The position numbers and the translations under genes were made by a program. A stretch of DNA of 64,000 bases, from the NCBI RefSeq assembly GCF_011777495.1, contig NZ_JAATJS010000003.1, positions 434,001-498,000 of the forward strand, written 5' to 3'. Under the pieces are notes generated by a model that did no database searches, had not been told where the DNA came from, and was given only the letters and a program-made list of their open reading frames with translations. Numbering within the stretch: position 1 is the first letter of the stretch; each line of letters begins with the position of its first letter. This document shows positions 27,113-36,029 of the stretch, piece after piece. The stretch comes from Microvirga terricola (GTDB taxonomy: Bacteria; Pseudomonadota; Alphaproteobacteria; Rhizobiales; Beijerinckiaceae).

Positions 27113-27538
27113 GCTCCAAAAAGACGGAATCCGACCCAAAGCGGCATTGCGGTTATTCACAGAGTGCCGCCGCTGTCTGCGGGGCCTCAAAGCCCTAATT
27201 TCGTTCTGACCGCTGGGCGGCCGGCGGCGAAAAACCCTGTTCTGGTAATGATTTGTTAGGAAACGGCCCTGCGGCCTAACAAAAGGTAAATTTGGGGTTC
27301 GGAAACGTGGCCTTTGTGCAACATGCCTTCGAAAAGCCCCCCAGCTTGCCCCTTTTATGCCTTCATTCGGTTGCTTGCGGGACCGTGCTGGCTAATGTGG
27401 CACCAGCGACGGGGGCACCCCAGTCGTCATTTGGTAGGTCCAGTCATTCGGGCTGGATCGCCAGGTCACTAGGGGAAATGGGACGTGTCTAGGCACCAAC
27501 CCGCGCCCCCCAGGGTCTCAAAACTTTGGAGGTCAACC
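27113..27538 (+). promoter_or_regulatory. Long leader/promoter region of the porin gene
   Basis: This stretch of about 425 bases has no convincing gene. It contains an 8-bp inverted repeat TTGTTAGG...CCTAACAA (27253-27260 and 27275-27282). A possible promoter is TTGCTT (27371-27376) and TAATGT (27393-27398), 16 bases apart, which would give a leader of roughly 130 bases. A strong GGAGG site lies at 27527-27531 just before the porin ATG. Promoter placement is tentative. Confidence 0.4.
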
Positions 27539-28870
27539 ATGAAGCTCGTTAAGAGCCTTCTCCTCGGATCGGTCGCGGGTCTCGCCGCCGTCGCCGGGGC
27601 TCAAGCTGCCGATCTTCCCGCGAAGAAGGCTGCTCCTGTTGAGTACGTTCGCGTCTGCTCCACCTACGGCGCAGGCTTCTTCTACATCCCGGGCACGGAA
27701 ACCTGCCTCCGCGTTGGTGGCCGCGTCCGCGCTGACTACCTGTACGGTCAGCCGCTCACCCGCGCTAACGATGCCTTCGGCTTCCGCGCTCGTGGCCGCA
27801 TCCAGCTCGACGCCCGCACCGCGACCGCTTACGGCCTGCTCCGTACGTTCGTGCGCTTCGAGATCACCCGTTCGTCCGGCACGCCCTTCGGCAACCCGGG
27901 CAACAACGGCAACATCGCTACCAGCCCGAACGTTGCTGAAGCTTTCGTTCAGTTCGGTGGCCTGACCGCCGGTCGCGTGACCAGCTTCTTCTCGAACAGC
28001 GATCTGCCGAACCAGCAGATGGGCACGCTGCGTTTCGACGACGCTCCGGACGTTGACCTGTTGGCCTACACCTTCACGTTCGGCAACGGCTTCTCGGCCT
28101 CGATCTCGGTCGAAGACGGCCTTGAGCGCCGCTCCGTCGGCTTCGTCCCGGGTGGTGTGGCTGCTGTCGCCCTCACCCCGGCTGGTCAGCGCGCTCCGGA
28201 TCTCGTCGGTAACCTGAAGTACGCCGGCACCTGGGGTACGGCTCAGCTCTCCGGCGCGGTTCACCAGATCCGCTCGAACAACCTGATCACGAACGCCGCT
28301 GGCATCACGGACTTCCCTGACACCGAGTACGGCTTCGCCGCTGCCGGTACCGTCAGCGTGAACCTCCCGCAGCTGGCTCCGGGCGATGCTCTGTGGTTCG
28401 CTGCGACCTACGCGAACGGCGCTCTTGCTTACCTCTCGGGTGGCAACTCGTCGCTGAGCTCGTCGCCGTTCAACGTCCTCGGCGTGAGCAATCTCGTGCT
28501 GTTCGCTGACGGCTTCGTCAACCCGATCTCCGGCGACATCAAGAAGTCCACCGGCTGGTCGCTTGCTGGCGGTCTGCGTCACTTCTGGACCCCGCAAATC
28601 CGTCAGAACGTGTTCGGTTCGTACATGCACGTCAACTTCGGTAAGGGCGCTTCGGGCATCACCGCTGATGGCTTCCGCACCGGTCTTGACAGCTTCAACG
28701 AATGGCGCGTCGGTACCAACGTGTTCTGGCAGCCGGTTGCTGGCCTCGACCTCGGCGTCGAAGTCATGTACGCCCGCCTCGACCCGCGTGGCCGCATCGC
28801 CGTTCCCGGCGGCAGCACCGGCTCGGAGAGCGCCTGGGAAGGCCGTCTCCGCGTTCAGCGCGACTTCTAA
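27539..28870 (+). CDS. Major outer-membrane porin (Porin_2 family)
   Basis: This 443-residue outer-membrane beta barrel has a Sec signal peptide (MKLVKSLLLGSVAGLAAVAGAQA, mature DLPAKKA) and the rhizobial porin N-terminal pattern with VRVCSTYGAGFFYIPGTETCLRVGGRV, including the paired cysteines. The C-terminus ends in a phenylalanine (RLRVQRDF), required for barrel assembly. Codon choice is strongly restricted (GGC/GGT, AAC, CTC, CGC), the mark of a very highly expressed gene. Together with the optimal ribosome-binding site, long leader and strong terminator this suggests the main porin of the cell. Confidence 0.95.
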   Translation: MKLVKSLLLGSVAGLAAVAGAQAADLPAKKAAPVEYVRVCSTYGAGFFYIPGTETCLRVGGRVRADYLYGQPLTRANDAFGFRARGRIQLDARTATAYGLLRTFVRFEITRSSGTPFGNPGNNGNIATSPNVAEAFVQFGGLTAGRVTSFFSNSDLPNQQMGTLRFDDAPDVDLLAYTFTFGNGFSASISVEDGLERRSVGFVPGGVAAVALTPAGQRAPDLVGNLKYAGTWGTAQLSGAVHQIRSNNLITNAAGITDFPDTEYGFAAAGTVSVNLPQLAPGDALWFAATYANGALAYLSGGNSSLSSSPFNVLGVSNLVLFADGFVNPISGDIKKSTGWSLAGGLRHFWTPQIRQNVFGSYMHVNFGKGASGITADGFRTGLDSFNEWRVGTNVFWQPVAGLDLGVEVMYARLDPRGRIAVPGGSTGSESAWEGRLRVQRDF

Positions 28871-28896
28871 TCGGCTCAACCCGATTGGTTAAGGGA

Positions 28897-28930
28897 AACC
28901 CCGGTGGCAACACCGGGGTTTTCTTTTTTT
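28897..28930 (+). terminator. Strong Rho-independent terminator after porin
   Basis: A perfect 10-bp stem (AACCCCGGTG at 28897-28906, CACCGGGGTT at 28911-28920) with a GCAA tetraloop is followed by TTCTTTTTTT. Confidence 0.95.
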
Positions 28931-29002
28931 GCGCAAAGGCGAGATGGTGGAGGTCCGGCCCAGGCTGAAGGCTGTCAGTAGCGCCGCGAAAGCGTTAGAG
29001 AG

Positions 29003-29884
29003 TTAGCTGCGGCTTTCGGCTTCAGCGATCAGCTGTTTGATCGCGCCGATCAATTCGCCCTCAATGGCGGGGGCGTGGCCCTGGTCTGGTACTGTGAGCG
29101 CGGTCAGGTCCGGGTGGCTTTCCTGCATCGTCTTTAAGGTTTCCTCGCTCAGCAGATCCGAATTTCCGCCGCGGATGGCGAGGACCGGGATGGGCGACAA
29201 TCCGCCGAAGAGGGGCCAAAGGACCGGGAGCGGCGCTTCGAGGTCGATGCTCTCGAGCGTCTTCATCAGCATCGGGTCATAGTTCAGCACCACCTGGCCG
29301 TTGTCTTCGCGCCAGCTGCCGCGCGCGACTTTCTCCCATTGCTCGTCGGTGAGGGAAGGGAACTGCGCATCCGATATCTGCTTCAGGATCTGTCCCGCTT
29401 CCCGCATGGTGCGAGGTTTCGGCAGCTTGCCGATATAGCTCCGGATGCGGATCAACCCCCTGCCTTCGAGGACCGGACCGACATCGTTGAGCACGGCGCC
29501 GCGCAGCAGGGTGGGGCGCACGGCGCTCAAAGCCATGGTGATCAGCCCGCCCCTGGACGTCCCGACGAAGACCGCCTTTTCGATGCCGGCGACGGTGAGG
29601 ACCTGCAGCGTGTCATCGAGTTCGATGCGGACATCATAGTTGCGCCAATCCTTGTCCCATTCGGAGCGTCCCCGGCCCCGATAGTCCAGGGCGAGAACGC
29701 GGCGCGGACGGGCTCCGTCCCGGCTCAGCTCCATGGCGAGGTCGTGGAAATCCTCCGACGTCCGCGCCAAGCCTGGCAGGCACACGACAGGCAAAGTCTC
29801 GGCGACATCCGGTCCGTAGTCCCGTGCATAGAGGCGCAGGCCATCCGAAGCCGAAACGAAGAGATCCCGATAAGGGCCGCTCAT
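29003..29884 (-). CDS. Alpha/beta hydrolase
   Basis: This 293-residue soluble hydrolase starts at MSGPYRDLFVSASDGLRLYARDYG. It has the alpha/beta fold with a cap: oxyanion segment CLPGLARTS, nucleophile elbow GTSRGG (Ser), an acidic residue in AIRGGNSDLLS and the C-terminal His in VPDQGHAPAI. The specific substrate (ester, epoxide, lactone) cannot be read. It lies 37 bases after the lytic transglycosylase stop in the same direction, so the two may be co-transcribed. Confidence 0.88.
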   Translation of the reverse strand: MSGPYRDLFVSASDGLRLYARDYGPDVAETLPVVCLPGLARTSEDFHDLAMELSRDGARPRRVLALDYRGRGRSEWDKDWRNYDVRIELDDTLQVLTVAGIEKAVFVGTSRGGLITMALSAVRPTLLRGAVLNDVGPVLEGRGLIRIRSYIGKLPKPRTMREAGQILKQISDAQFPSLTDEQWEKVARGSWREDNGQVVLNYDPMLMKTLESIDLEAPLPVLWPLFGGLSPIPVLAIRGGNSDLLSEETLKTMQESHPDLTALTVPDQGHAPAIEGELIGAIKQLIAEAESRS

Positions 29885-29921
29885 TTCAAATCCTAACGTT
29901 GTTTTCGATCGCAATTGCCGA

Positions 29922-32000
29922 TCAAGGCTGCGCCGCTCTCGCCGGGCTCGGAACCCGCGCCTCGCGGTCATTCAGCCGCTGGCGATAGACGTGCAGATTC
30001 TCCATGACCCGCTGAACGTAATTGCGGGTTTCGGAGAAGGGGATGCGTTCAATCCAGTCCACCATATCGACCTGCGGCTGGCGCGGATCGCCATAGGCCT
30101 GGATCCACTTTTTCACGTTCCCGCCCCCGGCATTGTAGGAAGCGAAGGCGAGGACTTGGGAGCCCTTCCAGCTATCCATCAACTCTCCCAAATGCGCCGA
30201 GCCGAGCGTGGCGTTGTAGGAGGGGTCCTCAAGGAGACGGTTGACGTCGAAGCCGAGGCCGAAACGCTGCGCTGTCATTTTTGCGGTGGCCGGCATCAGT
30301 TGCATCAGGCCGCGCGCGCCGGCGCTGGAGACCGCTTTCGGGTTGAATGCGCTTTCCTGTCGGGCGATCGCGAGGATCATGGCCGGCTCGACTTCCTCAC
30401 CGACCGGAGCGAAAGCCGGAATTCCGCTCAAGGGGTAGGCGTGGAGATCAAGCGGGAAGCCGCGCTGCAGGGCAGTCTTGCCGACGACGAGGACCGCACG
30501 TGGGTTTTGTTGAGCCGCAGCAAGCCGCGCGAGTGCGTCAAGCTGGCTGGGGTTGTCGAGTGTCTGCGCCAGGTCCGTATAGAGGCCGAGCGCCAGATCC
30601 TGCTCTCCCAGCTGTTGAAGCAGATGAAGTGCCTGGACCGGGATGAGAGCCTCAAACTTCTTGCCGGCCTCTCCCGCCAGCGGCTCGACGGTGCGCAGCG
30701 CCACCTTGCGACCGAGCTTTTCTCCCGCGAGTTGTCCATAATAGGTCGTCGGCCTGGCGGCCGCGCGCTCGAAATACTGCCGAGCGTCGGCTAACGCCCC
30801 CGCCGCCTCCGCTGCACGGCCGCGCCAGTAATCGATACGGGCAAGGGAGATTGGCGTGGAGGCCGCTTTCGCCGCGGTGCCAAAGTGTTCGGCAGCCTTG
30901 ATCGGATCATTCAGGAACCGCAGGGCGATCCAGCCCGCATAGAATTCAGCTTCGATCTGCTGAGAAGGGCTCTCCGCCGCATGATGGCTCGCCACATCAT
31001 AAGCTGTTTGCAGGTCGCGCTTGTCCAGAAGGCTGCGGGCGATCAGTCGCTGCTCGGCCCACCATTCGTCTCCGTCGACGCGAAGCTCATGGTCCCGCGG
31101 CGCCTGCATGACGACCTTGGCTGCCTCGGCGAGTTGATTGCTGCGACGCAAGAAAAGGGCACGTGAGAAAAGATAGGACCCATCATTGCGCAACGCCGCG
31201 GGCACGGCCGCCAAGGCTTTGTCGGCCTTGTGCTTGCCTTGAAAAATGCTCGTCCGAGCCTTCACCAGCGAAGGGTAATCGCCCCCCGCATAGCCTGCTG
31301 CTCGGGAGGCTGCGCCCCAGTGCTCCTTCAAAAGAAGGCGCTCCATCCGAAAGCGATGATCGGCGGTCGCGAAGACTCCGGGGAACCGTTCAAGAATCCG
31401 GCTTTCCAGATCGCTGCCGAAAGTATCCTCTCGCCAGGCATATTTGATCGTTGTGGTGGCCTCCTGCTCGAGGCCGTCGGCCTTGAGAGCGAAGGCGAGG
31501 GCGATTCTTCCAGCTCCGGTTGAGGGAGGTTGCTTCGCAAAAAAAGCCCTGACCTCCGACGAAGGCCGACGCTCAGCGAGCAAAGCCTCCTCGGCGCGGC
31601 GCCGGATCAACGGAGTGGCGGGCCAGCCCTCATTGTCTTTCTGAAAAGCGACGATCCTGTCAAAGTTGATGGGAAAGCCGCTGCGAATGACAAACCAATC
31701 GGCCAGCGCCGTCACGGCGGGCCGCGACAGCTTGGATCTCAAAATCAGCCCCTCGACGACGTCGTTGTCGCGATAGGCTTTGAAGATCAGAGGCAAGGCA
31801 TCGACGTCGCTCAAGATCTGCGACGGGGGAGCGTAGCCGTCGAGAGCGCCGGTCGTCTCGACATCGGACGCAACGGAAGACACCGCAACCTCGGCGGGTG
31901 GCAATGGGGCAGGGGGGGAGGCCGGTTCTTCGAGCGTCGAAACCTGGATGAGGTACGCAGACGCCATGAGGCATAAAACAAGGCCTGTCTTAAGTCTCAT
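29922..32000 (-). CDS. Soluble-type lytic murein transglycosylase (Slt family)
   Basis: This 692-residue periplasmic enzyme cleaves the glycan strands of murein. A hydrophobic N-terminus (LVLCLMASAYLIQVS) serves as signal or anchor, followed by a Pro-rich linker, a long alpha-helical superhelix made of TPR-like repeats (about 60-500), and the C-terminal SLT domain with the catalytic E549 in ARQESAFNP and the motifs GARGLMQLMP and YNAGGGNV. Length and layout match the Slt70 type. It is the first gene of a leftward pair with the hydrolase. Confidence 0.92.
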   Translation of the reverse strand: MRLKTGLVLCLMASAYLIQVSTLEEPASPPAPLPPAEVAVSSVASDVETTGALDGYAPPSQILSDVDALPLIFKAYRDNDVVEGLILRSKLSRPAVTALADWFVIRSGFPINFDRIVAFQKDNEGWPATPLIRRRAEEALLAERRPSSEVRAFFAKQPPSTGAGRIALAFALKADGLEQEATTTIKYAWREDTFGSDLESRILERFPGVFATADHRFRMERLLLKEHWGAASRAAGYAGGDYPSLVKARTSIFQGKHKADKALAAVPAALRNDGSYLFSRALFLRRSNQLAEAAKVVMQAPRDHELRVDGDEWWAEQRLIARSLLDKRDLQTAYDVASHHAAESPSQQIEAEFYAGWIALRFLNDPIKAAEHFGTAAKAASTPISLARIDYWRGRAAEAAGALADARQYFERAAARPTTYYGQLAGEKLGRKVALRTVEPLAGEAGKKFEALIPVQALHLLQQLGEQDLALGLYTDLAQTLDNPSQLDALARLAAAQQNPRAVLVVGKTALQRGFPLDLHAYPLSGIPAFAPVGEEVEPAMILAIARQESAFNPKAVSSAGARGLMQLMPATAKMTAQRFGLGFDVNRLLEDPSYNATLGSAHLGELMDSWKGSQVLAFASYNAGGGNVKKWIQAYGDPRQPQVDMVDWIERIPFSETRNYVQRVMENLHVYRQRLNDREARVPSPARAAQP

Positions 32001-32286
32001 GCGATCCCCCGTGCCATCCTGAATGTCTGATCGGGCGACGTTCTTTTATAAGGAAACACCAAGTATCGGACTAGGACAACCGTGGCAGGGACGGTTTGCG
32101 CGGATGCGTCGCAGTTCTTATGTGTTACGTGTTCGAGTGCGTTCGGCGAAGCTTGAGCGCAGTTTTCTCATGGCGTTACGCGCTAAATCTCATTGCGGAC
32201 CTATCTTTTTTCTTTGAAAAGGTACCGCTTCGGCCTCGCTTGCGCTAAGGGCTTTCAATCTGCCGTTCTTTCTTGAGGGATGATCC

Positions 32287-33171
32287 ATGACCCAATTCAA
32301 AGGCTCCTTTCCGGCTTTGGTGACCCCCTTCAAAAACGGCGCCGTGGATGAGGCGGCTTTCCGGGCTTTCATCGACTGGCAGATTGAAAGCGGTTCGCAT
32401 GGTCTGGTTCCCGTGGGGACCACCGGCGAGAGCCCGACCTTGAGCCACAAGGAACACGACCGGGTCATCGAGATCTGTGTCGATCAAACCAAGGGCCGGG
32501 TTCCGGTGATTGCGGGCGCGGGCTCCAACAGCACGGAAGAGGCCATCGGATTCTCCAAGCATGCCGAGAAGGTTGGCGCCGACGCGTTGCTGATCGTGAC
32601 GCCCTATTACAACAAGCCGACGCAGGAAGGGCTCTATCAGCACTTCAAGGCCATCAACGATGCCGTGGGCATCCCGATCTTCATCTACAACATCCCCGCC
32701 CGCTCGGTGATCGACATGTCGGTCGAGACGATGGCGCGGCTCTACGAGCTGAAGAACATCGTCGGCGTGAAGGATGCGACCGCCAACATGGCGCGCGCCA
32801 GCCTGCAGCGGCAGTTGATGGGTCCCGATTTCATTCAGCTTTCGGGTGAGGATGCGACGGCGCTCGGCTTCAACGCCCATGGCGGACATGGCTGCATCTC
32901 GGTCACCGCGAATGTCGCGCCGCGCCTCTGCGCCAACATGCAGGAGGCCTGCCAGAAAGGCGACTACGCCACGGCCCTGAAGATCCAGGACCGGCTGCTG
33001 CCGTTGCACAATGCGTTGTTCATCGAGACCAATCCGTCGCCGGTGAAGTATGCGGCATCTGTCCTCGGCCTGATGCAAGACACTGTGCGCCTGCCGATGT
33101 TGACCGTGTCCGAGAGCACCAAAAAGACGGTGCGCGCGGCCATGGTCCATGCGGGCCTAATCAATACTTGA
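32287..33171 (+). CDS. dapA: 4-hydroxy-tetrahydrodipicolinate synthase
   Basis: This 294-residue aldolase condenses pyruvate with aspartate semialdehyde, the first committed step to diaminopimelate and lysine. The Schiff-base lysine is K162 in GVKDAT; T45/T46 in GTTGESP, Y108, Y134 and R139 complete the site, each one residue beyond the E. coli numbering. It lies four bases before smpB, so they form one operon. The 286 bases upstream hold the promoter, with nothing else recognised. Confidence 0.96.
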   Translation: MTQFKGSFPALVTPFKNGAVDEAAFRAFIDWQIESGSHGLVPVGTTGESPTLSHKEHDRVIEICVDQTKGRVPVIAGAGSNSTEEAIGFSKHAEKVGADALLIVTPYYNKPTQEGLYQHFKAINDAVGIPIFIYNIPARSVIDMSVETMARLYELKNIVGVKDATANMARASLQRQLMGPDFIQLSGEDATALGFNAHGGHGCISVTANVAPRLCANMQEACQKGDYATALKIQDRLLPLHNALFIETNPSPVKYAASVLGLMQDTVRLPMLTVSESTKKTVRAAMVHAGLINT

Positions 33172-33175
33172 GCCA

Positions 33176-33649
33176 ATGAAGAACGACCCGAAAAGCGCTT
33201 ATCGCGTTGTCGCCGACAATCGAAAGGCGAGGTTTAACTACGAGATCGTCGATACCTACGAGGCCGGCATCGCGCTGACCGGAACGGAGGTGAAGTCCCT
33301 GCGCGAGGGCAAGTCGACCATCGGAGAGTCTTATGCTGGTCCGTCCGGCGAGGAGTTTTTTCTCTTCAACGCCTATATTCCGGAATACCTGCAGGCCAAC
33401 CGTTTCAACCACGAGCCCAAGCGACCTCGGCGGCTGCTTTTGCACAAGCGCCAGATCGACAAGCTGATCGGTGCAACCCAGCGCGAAGGCTTCACCGTGA
33501 TCCCGCTGAAGATCTACTTTAATGATCGCGGGCGCGCGAAGGTCGAGCTTGGTTTGGGCCGCGGCAAGAAGCTCCACGACAAGCGCGAGACGGAAAAAGA
33601 GCGCACGTGGAATCGCGAGAAATCGCGTCTGATGCGCGAGAAGGGCTGA
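33176..33649 (+). CDS. smpB: SsrA-binding protein SmpB
   Basis: This 157-residue RNA-binding protein delivers tmRNA to stalled ribosomes. It shows the oligonucleotide-binding barrel with [30 protein letters not shown] and [11 protein letters not shown], and the basic C-terminal tail ([15 protein letters not shown]) that enters the empty mRNA channel. It is the second gene after dapA and ends before a terminator. The tmRNA gene itself was not seen in the window. Confidence 0.96.
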   Translation: MKNDPKSAYRVVADNRKARFNYEIVDTYEAGIALTGTEVKSLREGKSTIGESYAGPSGEEFFLFNAYIPEYLQANRFNHEPKRPRRLLLHKRQIDKLIGATQREGFTVIPLKIYFNDRGRAKVELGLGRGKKLHDKRETEKERTWNREKSRLMREKG

Positions 33650-33676
33650 CGCTGGCCGGCGTGCAAACGTTTCAAG

Positions 33677-33716
33677 CGCTCTGGTTCCCGTGTGAAACCA
33701 GAGCGTTTCTTGTTTT
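33677..33716. terminator. Terminator between smpB and NYN gene
   Basis: A perfect 10-bp stem, CGCTCTGGTT (33677-33686) with AACCAGAGCG (33696-33705), is followed by TTTCTTGTTTT on the plus strand; it separates convergent genes. Confidence 0.88.
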
Positions 33717-33751
33717 CACGGCGCGCCAAACAGCACGCCAGATGCGCCGCA

Positions 33752-34426
33752 TCAAACCTCGAGATCGTCATCCTGCGGCTGGCGGATGCCATAGCGGCGC
33801 TCCAGCCCGCCGCTCTGCGGCTGCCCCTGCCCCTGCCCCTGCGGGGGGCGCGGGCGCTCGGGGCGTTCGCCAGTCTCGCCCGGCGCACGTTGGGGCCGAT
33901 CGGAAGGGTCGCGGCCGATGCGGGAGGCCAACTGCGACAGGTCGAGGAACTCGTCTGCCTGGCGGCGCAGCTCGTCGGCCACCATGGGCGGCTGGGTGGT
34001 CACGGTGGAGACCACTGAAACCCGGACGCCGCGGCGCTGCATGGCCTCTACCAGAGACCGGAAGTCGCCGTCGCCGGAGAACAGGACCATGTGGTCGATG
34101 TAAGGGGCAAGCTCAAGCGCATCGATGGCGAGCTCGATATCCATGTTGCCCTTCACCTTGCGGCGACCCGCGGAGTCCACGAACTCCTTGGTGGGCTTCG
34201 TCACGACCCGGTAGCCGTTATAGTCGAGCCAGTCGATGAGCGGGCGGATGGAGGAATATTCCTGATCTTCAACCAGGGCGGTGTAATAGAAAGCACGGAC
34301 CAGCGTGCCGCGGCTTTGAAATTCTTTGAGCAGGCGCTTGTAGTCGATATCGAAGCCAAGCGTTTTGGTCGTCGCGTAAAGGTTGGCTCCGTCGATGAAG
34401 AGAGCGATCCGTTGCTGGCCTGACAT
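33752..34426 (-). CDS. NYN-domain protein (LabA/DUF88-like), putative ribonuclease
   Basis: This 224-residue protein has a PIN-like NYN domain: FIDGANLY near the N-terminus supplies the first acidic residue, NMDIELAIDALEL the second, and LFSGDGDFRSLVE the third cluster. Such a set is typical of metal-dependent nucleases. The last 45 residues are a disordered Gly/Gln/Arg/Pro-rich tail, often RNA-binding. Its position near smpB and pyrE is common in this bacterial order as far as I recall; the substrate is unknown. Confidence 0.85.
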   Translation of the reverse strand: MSGQQRIALFIDGANLYATTKTLGFDIDYKRLLKEFQSRGTLVRAFYYTALVEDQEYSSIRPLIDWLDYNGYRVVTKPTKEFVDSAGRRKVKGNMDIELAIDALELAPYIDHMVLFSGDGDFRSLVEAMQRRGVRVSVVSTVTTQPPMVADELRRQADEFLDLSQLASRIGRDPSDRPQRAPGETGERPERPRPPQGQGQGQPQSGGLERRYGIRQPQDDDLEV

Positions 34427-34611
34427 CAATATTCTCTTGTTCAGTCTGCCAGGGCCTTAGCCATAACCGTGTCTAACAAAGCGACATCAAAATAACTCGC
34501 GCCTGAAATATAATTGCGCGACTGATTTGCGACGTGCCTGGAAACAGGCTGCTATAAACCCATCAGACGAGTAAAAACGACAACGCCCGATAGTAAAGCC
34601 ACGCGCTTTGG

Positions 34612-34633
34612 AGGTGTCAAGTTCATGACACCT
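34612..34633. repeat. Inverted repeat AGGTGTCA-N6-TGACACCT
   Basis: A perfect 8-bp inverted repeat with a six-base spacer lies in the AT-richer gap between pyrE and the NYN gene (34427-34670). No U-run follows, so it may be an operator for the NYN gene or a weak hairpin after pyrE. Confidence 0.55.
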
Positions 34634-34670
34634 GAAAGATCAAGCACTTGGCGAAAGAATGAACATCTTT

Positions 34671-35255
34671 CTACGTTTTAAGATTACGGCTTCCCGGCTT
34701 GACCGCAGGTAAGGCCGCAAGCTCGGGCGGAAGCTGATCCGGCGCATAAGCGGGAATATCGAGCTGGACCAAGGAAACCAGCGGCGTACCGAGATCTGCC
34801 TTGCCGCCTGAGCGGTCGATGAGGCAGGCCGCACCCAGGATCTTGCCCGGATGCTCGCGCAGGGCGGCCAGGCACTCGCGGGAGGAGAGACCGGTCGTCA
34901 CGATGTCTTCCACCATCACGACCCTGGCGCCTTCCGGAATGACAAAGCCGCGCCGCAGCACGAACTCGCCATTCTCCCGCTCAACGAAGATCGCCTTGCA
35001 ACCCAGGTGCCGCGCCGTCTCATAGCCCGGCACGATGCCGCCGACCGCGGGCGAGACGACATAATCGACCTCGCCATAGGCCTCCCTGATCTTCGCCGCC
35101 AGCGCCTTGCACACCCGCTCCGTGCGGGTGGGGTCCTGGAACACGAACATCTTCTGGAGGAAAACCGGGCTGTGCAGCCCCGATGAGAGAACGAAATGCC
35201 CTTCCAGCAAAGCGCCAGCGGAACGGAATTCATCGAGAACTTCGGTGGGGGTCAT
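34671..35255 (-). CDS. pyrE: Orotate phosphoribosyltransferase
   Basis: This 194-residue enzyme joins orotate to PRPP in pyrimidine synthesis. The PRPP-binding motif [14 protein letters not shown] is at residues 112-125, and the flexible catalytic loop with basic residues precedes it ([14 protein letters not shown]). The N-terminal FVLSSGLHS is typical of the family. It follows the amidotransferase-fold gene by 70 bases in the same direction, suggesting a shared transcript with rsh. Confidence 0.95.
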   Translation of the reverse strand: MTPTEVLDEFRSAGALLEGHFVLSSGLHSPVFLQKMFVFQDPTRTERVCKALAAKIREAYGEVDYVVSPAVGGIVPGYETARHLGCKAIFVERENGEFVLRRGFVIPEGARVVMVEDIVTTGLSSRECLAALREHPGKILGAACLIDRSGGKADLGTPLVSLVQLDIPAYAPDQLPPELAALPAVKPGSRNLKT

Positions 35256-35325
35256 CGGCCGTCTCTCCTAACGTCGCCGATGTCTGGCAGGCAAGCCGCC
35301 GGGACGCAAGGGCTAAACGCCGGGC

Positions 35326-36021
35326 TTAGGCGTTCCTCGCCGCCTCCACGAACGCCTTGAATACTCCATTGCCCGGATGCTCGGTCCGCGCGAAAGCCTC
35401 CTGGTGCCATTGGAGGCCCAACGCGAAGCGGCGGGAGGGGATTTCGACGGCTTCGATGACGCCGTCATCCGCTTTCGCAGCGATCACGGCTTGGCCGGAT
35501 ACCTCTACAATCGCTTCTTGATGGCGGCTGTTCACGTCCATGCGTGCTGCGCCGACGATACGTGAGAGCATCGTGCCGGGCGTGATCGAGACGGAATGGA
35601 CCGCGCCGCGATTGTCGTGGTCGAGAATGTGCGCGCCCGTTTCGCGGATCTTGTGCACCATGCGCCCGCCGTGGAGGCAGGTGAGCATCTGCATGCCGTT
35701 GCAGATGCCGAGCACCGGCTTGTCGTGATCGAGGAAGCCGCGCATCAGCGCCTGCTCGACCTCCAGCCGCTCCGATGAGGGATAGCGGGATTCGTCGCCC
35801 ACGTACCAGTCGCGCGGAAACTGGATGCGCCCGCCGACGCTGACGAACCCGTCGAATTCAGCGACAACTGAATCGACCATGTCGATGAAGTACGGAATGC
35901 CGAAGGGCACGCCGCCCGCGCGATGCACGGCGACGAAATAGGCCTTCGTTGTCTCATAGAGCGTGCCATCGCCGCTGGTGTTCTCGTCCATGATGATGGC
36001 GATGCGAGGCTTGGCTTTCAT
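35326..36021 (-). CDS. Class I glutamine-amidotransferase-fold hydrolase (peptidase C26, PuuD-like)
   Basis: This 231-residue protein has a complete triad: nucleophile C107 in LGICNGMQ, H206 and E208 in LQWHQEAF. Sequence and length match the gamma-glutamyl-GABA hydrolase (PuuD) group, which acts alone rather than with a synthetase. It starts eight bases after rsh and precedes pyrE. No other polyamine or putrescine genes are nearby, so the natural gamma-glutamyl substrate is uncertain. Confidence 0.85.
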   Translation of the reverse strand: MKAKPRIAIIMDENTSGDGTLYETTKAYFVAVHRAGGVPFGIPYFIDMVDSVVAEFDGFVSVGGRIQFPRDWYVGDESRYPSSERLEVEQALMRGFLDHDKPVLGICNGMQMLTCLHGGRMVHKIRETGAHILDHDNRGAVHSVSITPGTMLSRIVGAARMDVNSRHQEAIVEVSGQAVIAAKADDGVIEAVEIPSRRFALGLQWHQEAFARTEHPGNGVFKAFVEAARNA

Positions 36022-36029
36022 GGTGCTTC

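Noticed and set aside
27533..28879. 448-codon open frame antisense to the porin
   Set aside because: Caused by the restricted codon set of the porin; the porin has a signal peptide, terminal Phe and strong expression signals.
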